Source: an uncultured Lachnospiraceae bacterium (lineage in GTDB: Bacteria > Bacillota > Clostridia > Lachnospirales > Lachnospiraceae). Taken from it: a DNA stretch of 64,000 bases. The notes below the pieces were generated by a model. That model was not told where the DNA came from and searched no databases. It saw only the letters and a program-made list of their open reading frames with translations. The position numbers were made by a program, and so were the translations under genes. The stretch is from contig CAJUST010000003.1 in NCBI GenBank assembly GCA_910589105.1, forward strand, positions 58,216-122,215. Direction: 5' to 3'. The stretch's first letter is position 1; the number at the start of each line of letters is the position of its first letter. Positions 25,899 to 35,096 of the stretch are shown here, piece by piece.

Positions 25899-25981
25899 CA
25901 AGGAACAGCAAGGGTTTAGAGGACTTTATCAAAATACTTGATAACTGAATAAAGGCTTTACACCAAATTTTATAGAATTTT

Positions 25982-26000
25982 AAAGGCTTTGAGCCTTTTT
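25982..26000 (+). terminator. terminator after metA
   Basis: AAAGGCT (25982-25988) pairs with AGCCTTT (25992-25998) across a 3-base loop, ending in TTTTT. Confidence 0.7.
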
Positions 26001-26106
26001 AATTTGCATAAAACAAGCATGGATAATGTGGGGGTGTATGGACGTGTATTATTTATCTTTTGGCAAGGCATGACGAAATACGAAAACCGGATTGTTGCTA
26101 TTAGGA

Positions 26107-26363
26107 AGTATGGCGGAATGTCCGGGGTGTGGTGTATTACTTGATGACGGAAATGAGATGCTTGCTTATAAATATGTGGAATGTGGGATTTTTACAGAAG
26201 GGAATGTAGAGTATTTTGCAACTGAAAAGGAATATAGTTTAGAAGTAGTGGATTTTTATAAAGAAAAAATACTCTGCAAGCATTGTGGGAAAGAATTGGA
26301 GGAAAACTTAAATTTTGCCCAAATTGCGGGAAACCATTTGCAGTTGAAAAAGTGATTCATTAG
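26107..26363 (+). pseudogene. frameshifted zinc-ribbon protein gene
   Basis: The frame starting at ATG 26107 encodes AECPGCGVLLDDGNE and later LCKHCGKELEENL, then runs out of frame to a stop at 26355. In the +1 frame the sequence continues KFCPNCGKPFAVEK to TAG 26361-26363, a classical second zinc-ribbon knuckle. One missing A near 26309-26313 explains the break. The intact protein would have about 85 residues. A sequencing error is possible. A further scrap encoding ICDCCGEETSKVKK lies at about 26392-26467 without a start codon. Confidence 0.65.
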
Positions 26364-26482
26364 GCATTATATAGAAATATATAGCGGAGAACATTATTTG
26401 TGATTGTTGTGGAGAAGAAACTTCAAAAGTAAAGAAGATTCAACCGGCAATCTTAAATAAGTATTAAGTTTTCCTGTTTTCT

Positions 26483-26510
26483 TTGACAAACCTTAAATTT
26501 TGTGTAAAAA
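26483..26510 (+). promoter_or_regulatory. promoter for the DUF1002-type protein gene
   Basis: TTGACA (26483-26488), a 16-bp spacer and TAAAAA (26505-26510), about 33 bp ahead of ATG 26543. Confidence 0.6.
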
Positions 26511-26542
26511 TGATTGCGTCAGTGAGAGGAGGAAATTTATCA

Positions 26543-27826
26543 ATGAAAAAGAAAATAATGCGTTTGATAAGTATATGTGTAACATTGACGATTCTATGTG
26601 GTTCTGTGGTAACGGCATCGGCAAGCGTCCCAGAGCAGCCGTCTGATTCCGTTCCCGTGACAGCTCCGTCAGCAAACGACAGCGCGCCGGACGAGGATGC
26701 AAGCCCGGACAAAGCCCCAGATACAAATCCGGACAGTTCTGCAGGCAACCGTCCGTCAGATGGACAAACGGAATTGCCGAATGGAGGAGAGCCTTCAAAG
26801 GATCAGGAAAATGCAAACGGGGGAGACAGTTCGGGCGGCCAGATTCCGTCTCAGGAACAGCCAAACGATCCGGCTCAGACGCCGCCTGAAACGCCATCGA
26901 CGGAAACTGGTGGAAATAATGCGTCTGACGACAAATCCGGCGATGTATCCGGTTCAATCAGCGTAGATGGGAATGAGGACATTTCCGGAAAGATTACGGT
27001 AGAGCAGGATAAAAATGACGATAATGTAGAAATCAAAAAGAATGATAAGCCGTACTTAGCCCTTGGTTCGGATCTGAGCGCGCAGCAGCAGGCGACAGTG
27101 CTTGCAATTATGGGAATTGATCAGAATAAACTGGCGGATTATGATGTGACGTACATCAATAATTCAGAAGAACACCAGTATTTGGATTCTTATATTGATA
27201 AAAGCAAAATCGGGACGAAATCGCTTTCGTCTATCGTAATTGTAGAGCGTGGAAGTGGAAGCGGGATCAATATTTCCACGAATAATATCACTTATTGTAC
27301 GGTAGGCATGTATAAAAATGCTTTGGCGACCGCAGGAATCCAGAATGCAGACATTATAGTGGCGGCGCCGTTTCCAATATCGGGGACAGCCGCTTTAGTA
27401 GGCATATTTAAAGCTTATAAGCAAATGACAGGCGATGAAATTGACGAAGAAAATATCGATGCGGCGTTACATGAGCTTGTAATGACCGGCCAGTTAGAAG
27501 CGGGCGGGGCGGATTCCGATGAAGTGGAAGGCATGATTGCCTATGTGAAACAGGCAGTTGTGGAGCATGATTTGTCTGACGAATCAGAAATCCGCGAAGT
27601 AATCGCAAAAGGCTGTGATAAATTTGGCATTACATTGACGGAAGAAGAAGTGAATGAAGTTGTCAAACTGATGAAAAAAATCAGTGAGCTTGATTTGGAC
27701 GTTGACGGCCTTTTAAATGCGGCGCAGTCGATATATGATAAAATATCCACTGCCGAAGGCGGTTTTTGGGGTAAAATCAAGGAACTTTTGTCTGCGATTT
27801 GGGAAAAGATCAAAGAACTGTTTTAA
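26543..27826 (+). CDS. secreted DUF1002-type protein
   Basis: The 427-residue product has a signal peptide (residues 1-~28), then a disordered Pro/Ser/Asp/Gly-rich stretch to about residue 145. A folded region follows that I match to DUF1002: YLALGSDLSAQQQATVLAIM, EEHQYLDSYI, GTKSLSSIVIVERGSGSG and VAAPFPISGTAALVGIFKAY. Its biochemical role is unknown. The C-terminus is a helical bundle ending in WEKIKELF. The disordered stretch may hold it away from the membrane or wall. ATG 26543 follows GAGGAGG at good spacing. Confidence 0.8.
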   Translation: MKKKIMRLISICVTLTILCGSVVTASASVPEQPSDSVPVTAPSANDSAPDEDASPDKAPDTNPDSSAGNRPSDGQTELPNGGEPSKDQENANGGDSSGGQIPSQEQPNDPAQTPPETPSTETGGNNASDDKSGDVSGSISVDGNEDISGKITVEQDKNDDNVEIKKNDKPYLALGSDLSAQQQATVLAIMGIDQNKLADYDVTYINNSEEHQYLDSYIDKSKIGTKSLSSIVIVERGSGSGINISTNNITYCTVGMYKNALATAGIQNADIIVAAPFPISGTAALVGIFKAYKQMTGDEIDEENIDAALHELVMTGQLEAGGADSDEVEGMIAYVKQAVVEHDLSDESEIREVIAKGCDKFGITLTEEEVNEVVKLMKKISELDLDVDGLLNAAQSIYDKISTAEGGFWGKIKELLSAIWEKIKELF

Positions 27827-27834
27827 ATTAATCA

Positions 27835-27867
27835 AAAGAGCTGCTTTTATTTTGCAGCTCTTTTTTT
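27835..27867. terminator. bidirectional terminator at the convergent gene ends
   Basis: AAAGAGCTGC (27835-27844) pairs with GCAGCTCTTT (27854-27863), followed by T on the plus strand. The stop codon of the minus-strand gene lies inside the loop region. Confidence 0.8.
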
Positions 27868-28881
27868 GCGGAAATGCCAGCTTTTTTGCATTGCATGGAT
27901 TTTCTGCCTGTTTTCTTCACTGAAACCGACTAAAATCGCATGGTTCGCTTCTGACAGATAATCTATAATGCCGTCAATATCGGATTTGATATTCTTCGGA
28001 CATTGAATATAGACATGTTTATTAGCGGTAATATTTAACGTGTAAGAAATATTAAAATGGCGCCAGAACAATTTATGGAGCGTAGAATGTTTGTAAATCC
28101 AGATGATTTCTTCGATTGGCACAATCGCAATCCCATATTTAGAGGTTTCAATAAAAAAGCGTTCTGTGATAAACATATCTTCCGTCGCAAGCTGAGGCAG
28201 TGTGGCAAGTTCCTTTTCCGCCTGCGCAAGCAGTTCTTTGGGTTTTCCGAAATGCCCGAGTTTCCGGCAGGGCGGCGAAAAATCCGGCCGGAGGATAAAA
28301 GAGAGGAAAAACAGAATTTGAAGTCCGGCGTATAGGGCGCTTCCTGCAAGAAGCAGAAATAAAAATATGCCGAAACCATAACGGAAGTCCGGCTCGCTCA
28401 GATAATAAGGCGTTACTTTCGATTGAATGCCGGAATCTGTCCAGTTCAGGTCGTCGGAAAGATGCTCTAATAGGGAAGTAAAGCTTGCATCCACAGATAG
28501 AATTTTGCCATAAACGGTAAGCGTTTCAATTTCCGGCAGTCCCTGTTCGCAGGCGTTTGGAGTTAAAAGAATGATACTGCATTCCCGTTTTTCCTTGTTT
28601 TCCATGTAGTAATAATATCCGATCACGCGGTGAAAACGGCTTTTGGTGTATCCGGTAAATTTTAAATGGCTTAACGTGGCGGATACATAAACCTGATTTT
28701 TTTGGCTTTGTTGTTCCATATTGGAAATATGGGTGAGTTTTGCGGGCGAGATGACAGATAAAACCGGAAAAATCTGAAACAGAGCCAGCGTAAATAAAAG
28801 ATAAAGGATAGGGCAGATCAGCCGTTTCCGGTAAAAATTCTGAATGTTTTTGGATATATGGCGGTTGAATTGTTCTTGCAT
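27847..28881 (-). CDS. two-helix membrane protein of unknown function
   Basis: I do not assign a family. The 344-residue product has a membrane helix near the N-terminus (about residues 22-46), an external domain of ~125 residues (YVSATLSHLKFTGYTKSRF, LTVYGKILSVD) and a second helix (about 172-197). A cytoplasmic domain follows, containing ELATLPQLATEDMFITERFF and EEIIWIYKHS. The repeated layout (strand, helix, YGIAIVPIEEI) recalls bacterial PH-like membrane proteins, which is tentative. It has its own promoter and converges on the DUF1002 gene. Confidence 0.75.
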   Translation of the reverse strand: MQEQFNRHISKNIQNFYRKRLICPILYLLFTLALFQIFPVLSVISPAKLTHISNMEQQSQKNQVYVSATLSHLKFTGYTKSRFHRVIGYYYYMENKEKRECSIILLTPNACEQGLPEIETLTVYGKILSVDASFTSLLEHLSDDLNWTDSGIQSKVTPYYLSEPDFRYGFGIFLFLLLAGSALYAGLQILFFLSFILRPDFSPPCRKLGHFGKPKELLAQAEKELATLPQLATEDMFITERFFIETSKYGIAIVPIEEIIWIYKHSTLHKLFWRHFNISYTLNITANKHVYIQCPKNIKSDIDGIIDYLSEANHAILVGFSEENRQKIHAMQKSWHFRKKRAAK

Positions 28882-28926
28882 GAAAAGGCATCTCCTGTCG
28901 AAAACTGTAGAATAAAATGTATGTTT

Positions 28927-28955
28927 AGTATATAGGAAGGAAAGGAAATATTCAA
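28927..28955 (-). promoter_or_regulatory. promoter for the minus-strand membrane protein gene
   Basis: On the minus strand: TTGAAT (28955-28950), a 17-bp spacer and TATACT (28932-28927). Confidence 0.7.
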
Positions 28956-29063
28956 GCGGCAGATGCGTGTTTCTTTATCGGGAAGAATGGGGCTTGTTAA
29001 GATTGAAAAAGATTTTGTCTGTATGACAAGGCAAAGGAAATGTGGATTTTGTATAAGTTGGGA

Positions 29064-29092
29064 TTGAGGGTTTTAAGGAAAACGCGTATAAT
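29064..29092 (+). promoter_or_regulatory. promoter for the methyltransferase-hslO-nadE run
   Basis: TTGAGG (29064-29069), a 17-bp spacer and a consensus TATAAT (29087-29092). Confidence 0.65.
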
Positions 29093-29169
29093 GGTACAGA
29101 TGGAAGAAACAGGATTGGAAATGAAATAGAAGCAAGACGGGAAAAAGAGAAAGAAAAACAGGAAAAGGA

Positions 29170-30006
29170 ATGGTAGAAGATTCAAGAATGAAAACAGATA
29201 CGGAAATAAAAGCCGAAATGAAAACAGAAGCAGATCTAAAAGCATATGGCGGTTTTGCAAGGGTATATGATTTATTTATGGACGAGACGCCTTATGAAGA
29301 ATGGTGTATGTCTATTCGAAGCATATTGAAACAATATGGGATTTTAGATGGGCTGATTTTGGACTTGGGATGCGGCACAGGGAAAATGACCCGTCTTCTG
29401 CGGCAGGCGGGGTATGATATGATAGGGGTGGATTCTTCAGAGGAGATGCTTGGGATTGCCATGGAACATCAGGAAGATGCGGGCATTTTGTATTTACATC
29501 AGGATATGCGGGAGTTTGAACTCTATGGCACAGTGCGGGCAGTTATAAGCGTTTGTGATTCAATGAATTATATGTTAGAGGAAGATGAGCTTTTGGCTGT
29601 GTTTTCACTGGTGAATAATTATTTAGATCCGGGTGGTATTTTTTTGTTTGATATGAACACCCTATATAAGTACAGGGAAATTCTGGGCGAGCAGACAATT
29701 TGTGAGAATAGGGAAGAAGGGAGTTTTATCTGGGAAAACTATTTTGATGAAGAAACGCAGATCAATCAATATGATATGACGTTTTTTATACGGGAAGCAG
29801 ATGGCAGATACCAAAAATTTGAGGAAACGCATTTTCAGCGTGGATATGCGCCGGATAAAATTAAAGAGCTGGCAGAACGGGCCGGATTAGAATGGATTGG
29901 CTGTTATGAGGCATATACAAATCAGCCTTTCAATATACAAAGCAAGGTACAGAGTGAGCGGATTCTGGCAGTGGTTAGGGAACGCGGCAAGAAGGGAGAA
30001 AAATAA
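29170..30006 (+). CDS. class I SAM-dependent methyltransferase
   Basis: The 278-residue protein has the Rossmann methyltransferase motif I ILDLGCGTGKMTRLL, an acidic loop MIGVDSSEEMLGIA that binds the SAM ribose, and motif IV around ISVCDSMNY. The C-terminal half matches the small-molecule methyltransferase type with an inserted antiparallel sheet (YFDEETQINQYDMTFF). The substrate is unknown. Its start lies 2 bp... after AAAGGA spacing, and hslO begins 1 bp after its stop, so they are translated together. Confidence 0.88.
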   Translation: MVEDSRMKTDTEIKAEMKTEADLKAYGGFARVYDLFMDETPYEEWCMSIRSILKQYGILDGLILDLGCGTGKMTRLLRQAGYDMIGVDSSEEMLGIAMEHQEDAGILYLHQDMREFELYGTVRAVISVCDSMNYMLEEDELLAVFSLVNNYLDPGGIFLFDMNTLYKYREILGEQTICENREEGSFIWENYFDEETQINQYDMTFFIREADGRYQKFEETHFQRGYAPDKIKELAERAGLEWIGCYEAYTNQPFNIQSKVQSERILAVVRERGKKGEK

Positions 30007-30007
30007 T

Positions 30008-30877
30008 ATGGAAGATTATATTGTAAGGGCGACGGCGGCAAATGGGCAGATACGGGCGTTTGCCATTACTTCCGCGAATCTTGTGGAAACAGCGCGCAAA
30101 CATCATGGCGCAAGTCCGGTGATGACGGCGGCGTTAGGAAGGCTGTTATCTGGCGCGGCAATGATGGGCGTAATGATGAAAGGGGAAAAAGACCTTTTGA
30201 CGATACAAATCCAATGCAGCGGCCCGGCAAAAGGATTGACGGTAACGGCAGATGCAAAAGGAAATGTCAAAGGGTATCCAAGCGTTCCGGACGTAATCCT
30301 TCCTCCAAATGCGAATGGGAAATTAGACGTGGGCAGGGCGCTGGGGCTTGGCGTGATGTCGGTGATAAAAGATATTGGCATGAAAGAGCCGTATGTGGGG
30401 CAGATTGAGTTAAAAACAGGGGAAATAGCGGAGGATTTGACGTATTATTTTGCTTCGTCGGAACAGATTCCGTCTTCCGTCGGGCTTGGCGTTTTAATGA
30501 GCAAAGAAAATACGGTCAAACGTTCCGGCGGTTTTATTTTACAGCTTCTGCCCTTTACAGACGAAGAAACGATCAGCCGTTTGGAAGACAGGATTTCACA
30601 ACTGACAAGCATTACCGCGCTTTTGGAAAAGGGCGATACGCCGGAGCTATTGTTAAAAGAAGTATTAGGTGAGATTCCGTTTGAAGTGACGGAGACAATT
30701 CCGGCAAAGTTTTGGTGCGGCTGTTCAAAAGAGAGGATTTCAAAATCCCTTGCGACGCTTGGCAAAAAAGAGTTGGACGAGATGATCGCGGAAGGGCAGG
30801 GAATTGAAGTGAAATGCCATTTTTGCAATACAGACTATACATTCAGCGCAGATGAGTTAAAGGAGATTCGAAATTGA
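30008..30877 (+). CDS. hslO: redox-regulated chaperone Hsp33
   Basis: Hsp33 is activated by oxidants and prevents protein aggregation. The C-terminal zinc-binding redox switch is present as CGCSKERI and VKCHFCNTDYTF, four Cys in the usual Cys-x-Cys and Cys-x-x-Cys pattern. The N-terminal folding domain carries RLLSGAAMMGVMMKGE and IQIQCSGPAKGL. ATG 30008 gives 289 residues, the normal length, and follows GGGAG. Its stop overlaps the nadE start. Confidence 0.96.
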   Translation: MEDYIVRATAANGQIRAFAITSANLVETARKHHGASPVMTAALGRLLSGAAMMGVMMKGEKDLLTIQIQCSGPAKGLTVTADAKGNVKGYPSVPDVILPPNANGKLDVGRALGLGVMSVIKDIGMKEPYVGQIELKTGEIAEDLTYYFASSEQIPSSVGLGVLMSKENTVKRSGGFILQLLPFTDEETISRLEDRISQLTSITALLEKGDTPELLLKEVLGEIPFEVTETIPAKFWCGCSKERISKSLATLGKKELDEMIAEGQGIEVKCHFCNTDYTFSADELKEIRN

Positions 30878-32790
30878 AAGACGGATATATAAAAGTTGCC
30901 GCGATTACGCCGGATTTGCGTGTGGCGGACGTCAATTATAATACAGAGCGTATTTGTGAAAAAATCATAGAATGCAGCCAAGCCGGCGCAAAAGCAATGG
31001 CGTTTCCGGAGCTTTGCATTACGGGATATTCCTGCGGGGATTTGTTTTTACAGGATATTTTATTAAATAAAGCGGTAAAGGGTTTGAAAAAAATTGCCAA
31101 ATGTACGGAGGGAATCGACGCGATTGTCTTTGTGGGCCTTCCGCTTTGTGTGAAAGGGAAATTATATAATGCCGCCGCCGCTCTGCATAACGGAGAGATT
31201 CTTGGGATTGTCCCGAAGACATTCCTGCCGAATTACAACGAATTTTATGAAGCGCGCTATTTTACAAAAGGCATGGAGGAGACAGTTTTCATTGAATTAG
31301 GAGATGAGGAAGTCCCGATGGGGAAACATTTATTGTTTGCCTGTGACACGATGAAGGAATTTGTCATCGGAGTGGAAATTTGTGAAGATTTGTGGGCGCC
31401 AAACCCGCCAAGCATTCGGCAGGCGCTTTTCGGGGCGACGTTAATCGTCAATTTGTCGGCAAGCGATGAAGCGGTTGGGAAAGAGGACTATAGGAGAGCT
31501 TTAGTCTGCGGCCAGTCGGCAAGGCTGCTTTGCGGGTATGTTTATGCAGGCGCAGGGATCGGGGAATCCACGCAGGACGTAGTCTATGCGGGGCATAGCT
31601 TGATTGCGGAAAACGGCGTGTTGTTGGCGGAGTCAGCAAAGTATGAAAACGGCGTGGTTTATTCGGAGATCGATTTGCAGAAACTGAACGCGGAACGCAG
31701 GCGGAATACGACATTTGAACCCATAGATGCGGCAAACGAAGATGAGATAGTTCCGTTTTCATTGAAAAGAGAACATACGGCGCTGACTAGGAAGATAGAC
31801 CCTTCTCCGTTTATTCCCCATGGAAAAGAGGAGCGGGACAAACGGTGTGAGGAAATTCTTTCGATTCAGGCAATGGGACTTAGGAAACGTCTTTTGCATA
31901 CAGGCTGCCAATGCGCGGCAGTGGGAATTTCCGGTGGTCTGGATTCCACGCTTGCCCTGCTTGTGACGGTACGGGCGTTTGACAGCCTTTTGCTTCCACG
32001 CTCTGGCATACGGGCGGTTACAATGCCGGGATTTGGGACGACGGACCGCACCTATACAAATGCAGTTAAAATGATAAAAAGCCTTGGGGCGTCATTTCAG
32101 GAAGTTTCCATTAAAAAAGCGGTTGAGGTACATTTCGGGGACATTGGGCAGGATGTGTCAAAGCATGATGTGACCTATGAAAATGCGCAGGCGAGGGAAC
32201 GGACGCAGATTTTAATGGATATAGCAAATAAAGAAGGCGGAATGGTAATTGGGACGGGAGACTTATCTGAGCTTGCGTTAGGGTGGGCGACGTATAACGG
32301 GGATCATATGTCGATGTATGCCGTAAACGCATCTGTGCCAAAGACGCTTGTCCGTCATCTCGTGCGTTATTCTGCGGATATTTGTAAGGACATCGGGCTA
32401 AAAGAAGCGTTGCTTGACGTGTTGGACACTCCGGTCAGCCCGGAACTTTTGCCGCCGGAGGAAGGGGAAATTTCCCAGAAAACGGAAGATTTAGTCGGGC
32501 CTTATGAATTGCACGATTTCTTCTTATATTATATGCTGCGGTTTGGGTTTCCCCCCAAAAAAATATACCGTCTGGCAAAGCTGGCGTTTTATGGGATATA
32601 TGAAGAAGATGTGATTTTACACTGGCTTCGTAATTTTTACCGCAGGTTCTTCTCACAGCAGTTTAAACGTTCCTGCCTGCCGGACGGGCCGAAAGTCGGG
32701 ACGGTTGCCGTGTCGCCGCGGGGGGATTTGCGGATGCCCTCAGACGCTTCTGCGGCTGTCTGGCTTAAGGAGCTTGAAAAAATAAAATAA
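30874..32790 (+). CDS. nadE: glutamine-dependent NAD+ synthase
   Basis: It makes NAD+ from deamido-NAD+ using ammonia released from glutamine. The N-terminal nitrilase-like glutaminase has the Glu (FPELCITGYS), Lys (VPKTFLPNYNEFYE) and Cys (GVEICEDLWAP) triad. The C-terminal synthetase has the ATP loop GISGGLDSTLALL and GTGDLSELALGWATYNGDH. It has 638 residues. The start is TTG 30874, 8 bp after AAGGAG and overlapping the hslO stop by 4 bp. Confidence 0.96.
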   Translation: MKDGYIKVAAITPDLRVADVNYNTERICEKIIECSQAGAKAMAFPELCITGYSCGDLFLQDILLNKAVKGLKKIAKCTEGIDAIVFVGLPLCVKGKLYNAAAALHNGEILGIVPKTFLPNYNEFYEARYFTKGMEETVFIELGDEEVPMGKHLLFACDTMKEFVIGVEICEDLWAPNPPSIRQALFGATLIVNLSASDEAVGKEDYRRALVCGQSARLLCGYVYAGAGIGESTQDVVYAGHSLIAENGVLLAESAKYENGVVYSEIDLQKLNAERRRNTTFEPIDAANEDEIVPFSLKREHTALTRKIDPSPFIPHGKEERDKRCEEILSIQAMGLRKRLLHTGCQCAAVGISGGLDSTLALLVTVRAFDSLLLPRSGIRAVTMPGFGTTDRTYTNAVKMIKSLGASFQEVSIKKAVEVHFGDIGQDVSKHDVTYENAQARERTQILMDIANKEGGMVIGTGDLSELALGWATYNGDHMSMYAVNASVPKTLVRHLVRYSADICKDIGLKEALLDVLDTPVSPELLPPEEGEISQKTEDLVGPYELHDFFLYYMLRFGFPPKKIYRLAKLAFYGIYEEDVILHWLRNFYRRFFSQQFKRSCLPDGPKVGTVAVSPRGDLRMPSDASAAVWLKELEKIK

Positions 32791-32805
32791 GAAAGGCGGG
32801 AGAAT

Positions 32806-33984
32806 ATGCAGTACCGCAAAGACCGAAAAGGAAATGACATTTCTGTTCTGGGCTATGGCTGTATGCGTTTTACGAGAAAAGGAGGGGGAATAGACCTTAA
32901 AAAAGCGGAACAGGAATTGATGTATGCGATTTCCTGCGGCGTAAATTATCTGGATACGGCGTATATATATCCGGGAAGCGAAGCGGCGGTAGGGGAAATC
33001 TTAAGCCAAAACAACTGTAGAACACAGGTATATCTTGCGACGAAACTGCCGCATTATCTGATAAAATCAATAGACAGCGTGGAAAAAACATTTCAGGAAG
33101 AACTGCGCAGGCTTAAGACGGATTATATCGACTATTATCTTATGCACATGCTGACCGATACGGAAACATGGCAGAAATTAATTAAACTTGGAATTTTAGG
33201 TTGGATAGAGGAAAAGAAAAAAAGCGGCGCAATCCGCAATCTTGGTTTTTCTTATCATGGGCATACGGCAATGTTTCAACAGTTGATCGATGTTTATGAT
33301 TGGGATTTTTGCCAGATTCAGTATAATTACATGGATGAGCACAGTCAGGCGGGGCGGGCAGGGCTTACCTATGCGGCGGCAAAAGGCATTCCGGTGATTA
33401 TTATGGAACCGCTTCGCGGCGGCCGTCTGGTAAATCTTTTGCCTAAAAACGCAAAACGTCTGTTTGAACAGGACAGCCTGCGCCGCACTCCGGCAGAGCT
33501 GGCGTTCCGGTGGCTTTACGACCAGCCGGAAGTGACATGTGTCCTTTCCGGCATGAATACAATGGAAATGATTCAGGAAAACGTAAAAACGGCGGAACAC
33601 GCCGTTGTCGGGCATTTTACAAAAGAAGATGCGCTGCTTGTGGAACAGGTAAAAGCGGAGATCCAAAAAAGCGTGAAAGTCCCCTGCACAGGATGCGGAT
33701 ATTGTATGCCCTGCCCGAAAGGCGTAGACATTCCGGTGACGTTCCGCTGTTATAATGAGATGTATTCGGAATCAAAAGGCGGGGCGAGGAGGGAATACCT
33801 TCAGTGTACGGCATTCCGGAAAAACCAAAGCAGCGCATCGCAGTGTGTGGAATGTGGGAAATGTGAAACGCATTGCCCGCAGCAGATTGAGATCCGCAAA
33901 GAACTGAAACGGGCAGTCAGGGAATTGGAGACGGTTCCGTATAAGGCGGCAAGGAAAGGGATTTCGCTGTTTAAACTGTGGTAA
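32806..33984 (+). CDS. aldo/keto reductase with two 4Fe-4S clusters
   Basis: An NAD(P)H-dependent oxidoreductase with a TIM-barrel aldo/keto reductase domain: SVLGYGCMRF, the catalytic Asp and Tyr in NYLDTAYIYPGSE, Lys in LATKLP and His in YYLMHM. After residue ~285 comes a ferredoxin-like tail with CTGCGYCMPCPKG and CVECGKCETHCPQ, able to hold two clusters. This fused type is common in anaerobes, and its substrate is usually unknown. It lies 15 bp after nadE and is probably the last gene of that run. Confidence 0.9.
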   Translation: MQYRKDRKGNDISVLGYGCMRFTRKGGGIDLKKAEQELMYAISCGVNYLDTAYIYPGSEAAVGEILSQNNCRTQVYLATKLPHYLIKSIDSVEKTFQEELRRLKTDYIDYYLMHMLTDTETWQKLIKLGILGWIEEKKKSGAIRNLGFSYHGHTAMFQQLIDVYDWDFCQIQYNYMDEHSQAGRAGLTYAAAKGIPVIIMEPLRGGRLVNLLPKNAKRLFEQDSLRRTPAELAFRWLYDQPEVTCVLSGMNTMEMIQENVKTAEHAVVGHFTKEDALLVEQVKAEIQKSVKVPCTGCGYCMPCPKGVDIPVTFRCYNEMYSESKGGARREYLQCTAFRKNQSSASQCVECGKCETHCPQQIEIRKELKRAVRELETVPYKAARKGISLFKLW

Positions 33985-34043
33985 CAAGATGAAAAAGAAA
34001 CAGACGAAATCTAAGGCTGTCAGATAAATAAATGCAATAAATC

Positions 34044-34076
34044 AAACAGCCGCCACGGAAAATGTGGCGGCTGTTT
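34044..34076. terminator. bidirectional terminator
   Basis: AAACAGCCGCCAC (34044-34056) pairs perfectly with GTGGCGGCTGTTT (34064-34076), between two convergent genes. Confidence 0.85.
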
Positions 34077-34098
34077 ATGATTTGGAACACAAACGACG

Positions 34099-34809
34099 TC
34101 AGACGCGTCTTGCCCGTTCGGAAAGCGCCGTTTTGGCTTCTCCGATGCGCACAGCGCTTCTTGCATAGACCAGTGTGTACATAAAGGCGGCAAATACAAT
34201 GCCTGTAATTACATCAAACACGGAGTGCTGTTTTAAAAACACGGTGGATAAAACAATGCTTACCATTAAAAGGCAGGAGCCTATGCGTATTGGTTTCTTT
34301 TGTTTGAAATTATGGCAGTGAAGTATGGCAATGTTGACCCCGATGGAATTATAGACATGGATGCTGGGAAATAAATTTGTCGGCGTGTCCGCTTCATAAA
34401 CCATGCAAGTCAAATTGGTAAAAATGTTCTCCCGTTCAAATGTGTCTGGCCTTAGATAATGGCCGTTTGGGTAAACGGTGGATATAATTAGAAAAACAGT
34501 CATTCCAACAAATAAAAACATACATAATCTGACAAATTCTTCTTTATTTTTAAATAAAAAATAAAACAGGGCGGCGGCTACATAAAAAAACCACAGCAGA
34601 TAGGGAACAATAAAATATTCAATAAAAGGAATGAGATCGTCAACTGCCATGTGTATGACATGGAAGCGGCTGGTCACAGTTGTCTCAAGCCAGCGAAACC
34701 ATGGGAAATAGACCGCAAAATACAAAAAAAGCAGACTATGCCTGTATTTTCGGAAAAAATCAGAAGCGCGGTTTTTGCAGGTATGTTCATTTGACATTGG
34801 AGCGTTCAC
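34099..34809 (-). CDS. PAP2-superfamily membrane phosphatase
   Basis: A membrane protein with about five to six hydrophobic segments and the PAP2 motifs HYLRPDTF, NLFPSIHVYNS and LKQHSVFDVITG, whose His residues form the phosphoesterase site. The closest functional types act on lipid phosphates such as phosphatidic acid or undecaprenyl pyrophosphate, or in inositol-lipid synthesis; the substrate here is open. I used GTG 34809, 5 bp after GGGTGA; GTG 34818 and ATG 34797 are alternatives. It diverges from the L,D-transpeptidase gene. Confidence 0.8.
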   Translation of the reverse strand: MNAPMSNEHTCKNRASDFFRKYRHSLLFLYFAVYFPWFRWLETTVTSRFHVIHMAVDDLIPFIEYFIVPYLLWFFYVAAALFYFLFKNKEEFVRLCMFLFVGMTVFLIISTVYPNGHYLRPDTFERENIFTNLTCMVYEADTPTNLFPSIHVYNSIGVNIAILHCHNFKQKKPIRIGSCLLMVSIVLSTVFLKQHSVFDVITGIVFAAFMYTLVYARSAVRIGEAKTALSERARRV

Positions 34810-34863
34810 GTCATTCACCCTTTACATTTCTTTCTTTTTTTTATCATATGCCTGTTTCGGATT

Positions 34864-34892
34864 ATTATAGCACATGGTTTTTTTTGCTACAA
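34864..34892 (-). promoter_or_regulatory. promoter for the PAP2 gene
   Basis: On the minus strand: TTGTAG (34892-34887), a 17-bp spacer and TATAAT (34869-34864). Confidence 0.7.
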
Positions 34893-34964
34893 TCATATTT
34901 TTACTATTTTACAAAAAATTACGGAAATCTTAAGAAATTATGACAGAGCGTAATTATTTTTAAT

Positions 34965-34992
34965 TTGACAAAGCGGATAAGGTTTGTATAAT
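34965..34992 (+). promoter_or_regulatory. consensus promoter for the L,D-transpeptidase gene
   Basis: TTGACA (34965-34970), a 16-bp spacer and TATAAT (34987-34992). Both hexamers match consensus exactly. The 34893-34964 stretch separating it from the divergent promoter shows nothing further. Confidence 0.85.
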
Positions 34993-35096
34993 AAAACTGT
35001 CGGATATAGGGAAGTATGAATGGCATAAGATAGCGCGCAAAAGGCGTATGTCAGGAATATACTTATATAAAGAAAGACAGATACAGGGGGTTGCGT

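Noticed and set aside
26300..26363. Programmed frameshift in the zinc-ribbon gene
   Set aside because: No slippery heptamer with a stimulating structure is visible; simple base loss explains it better.
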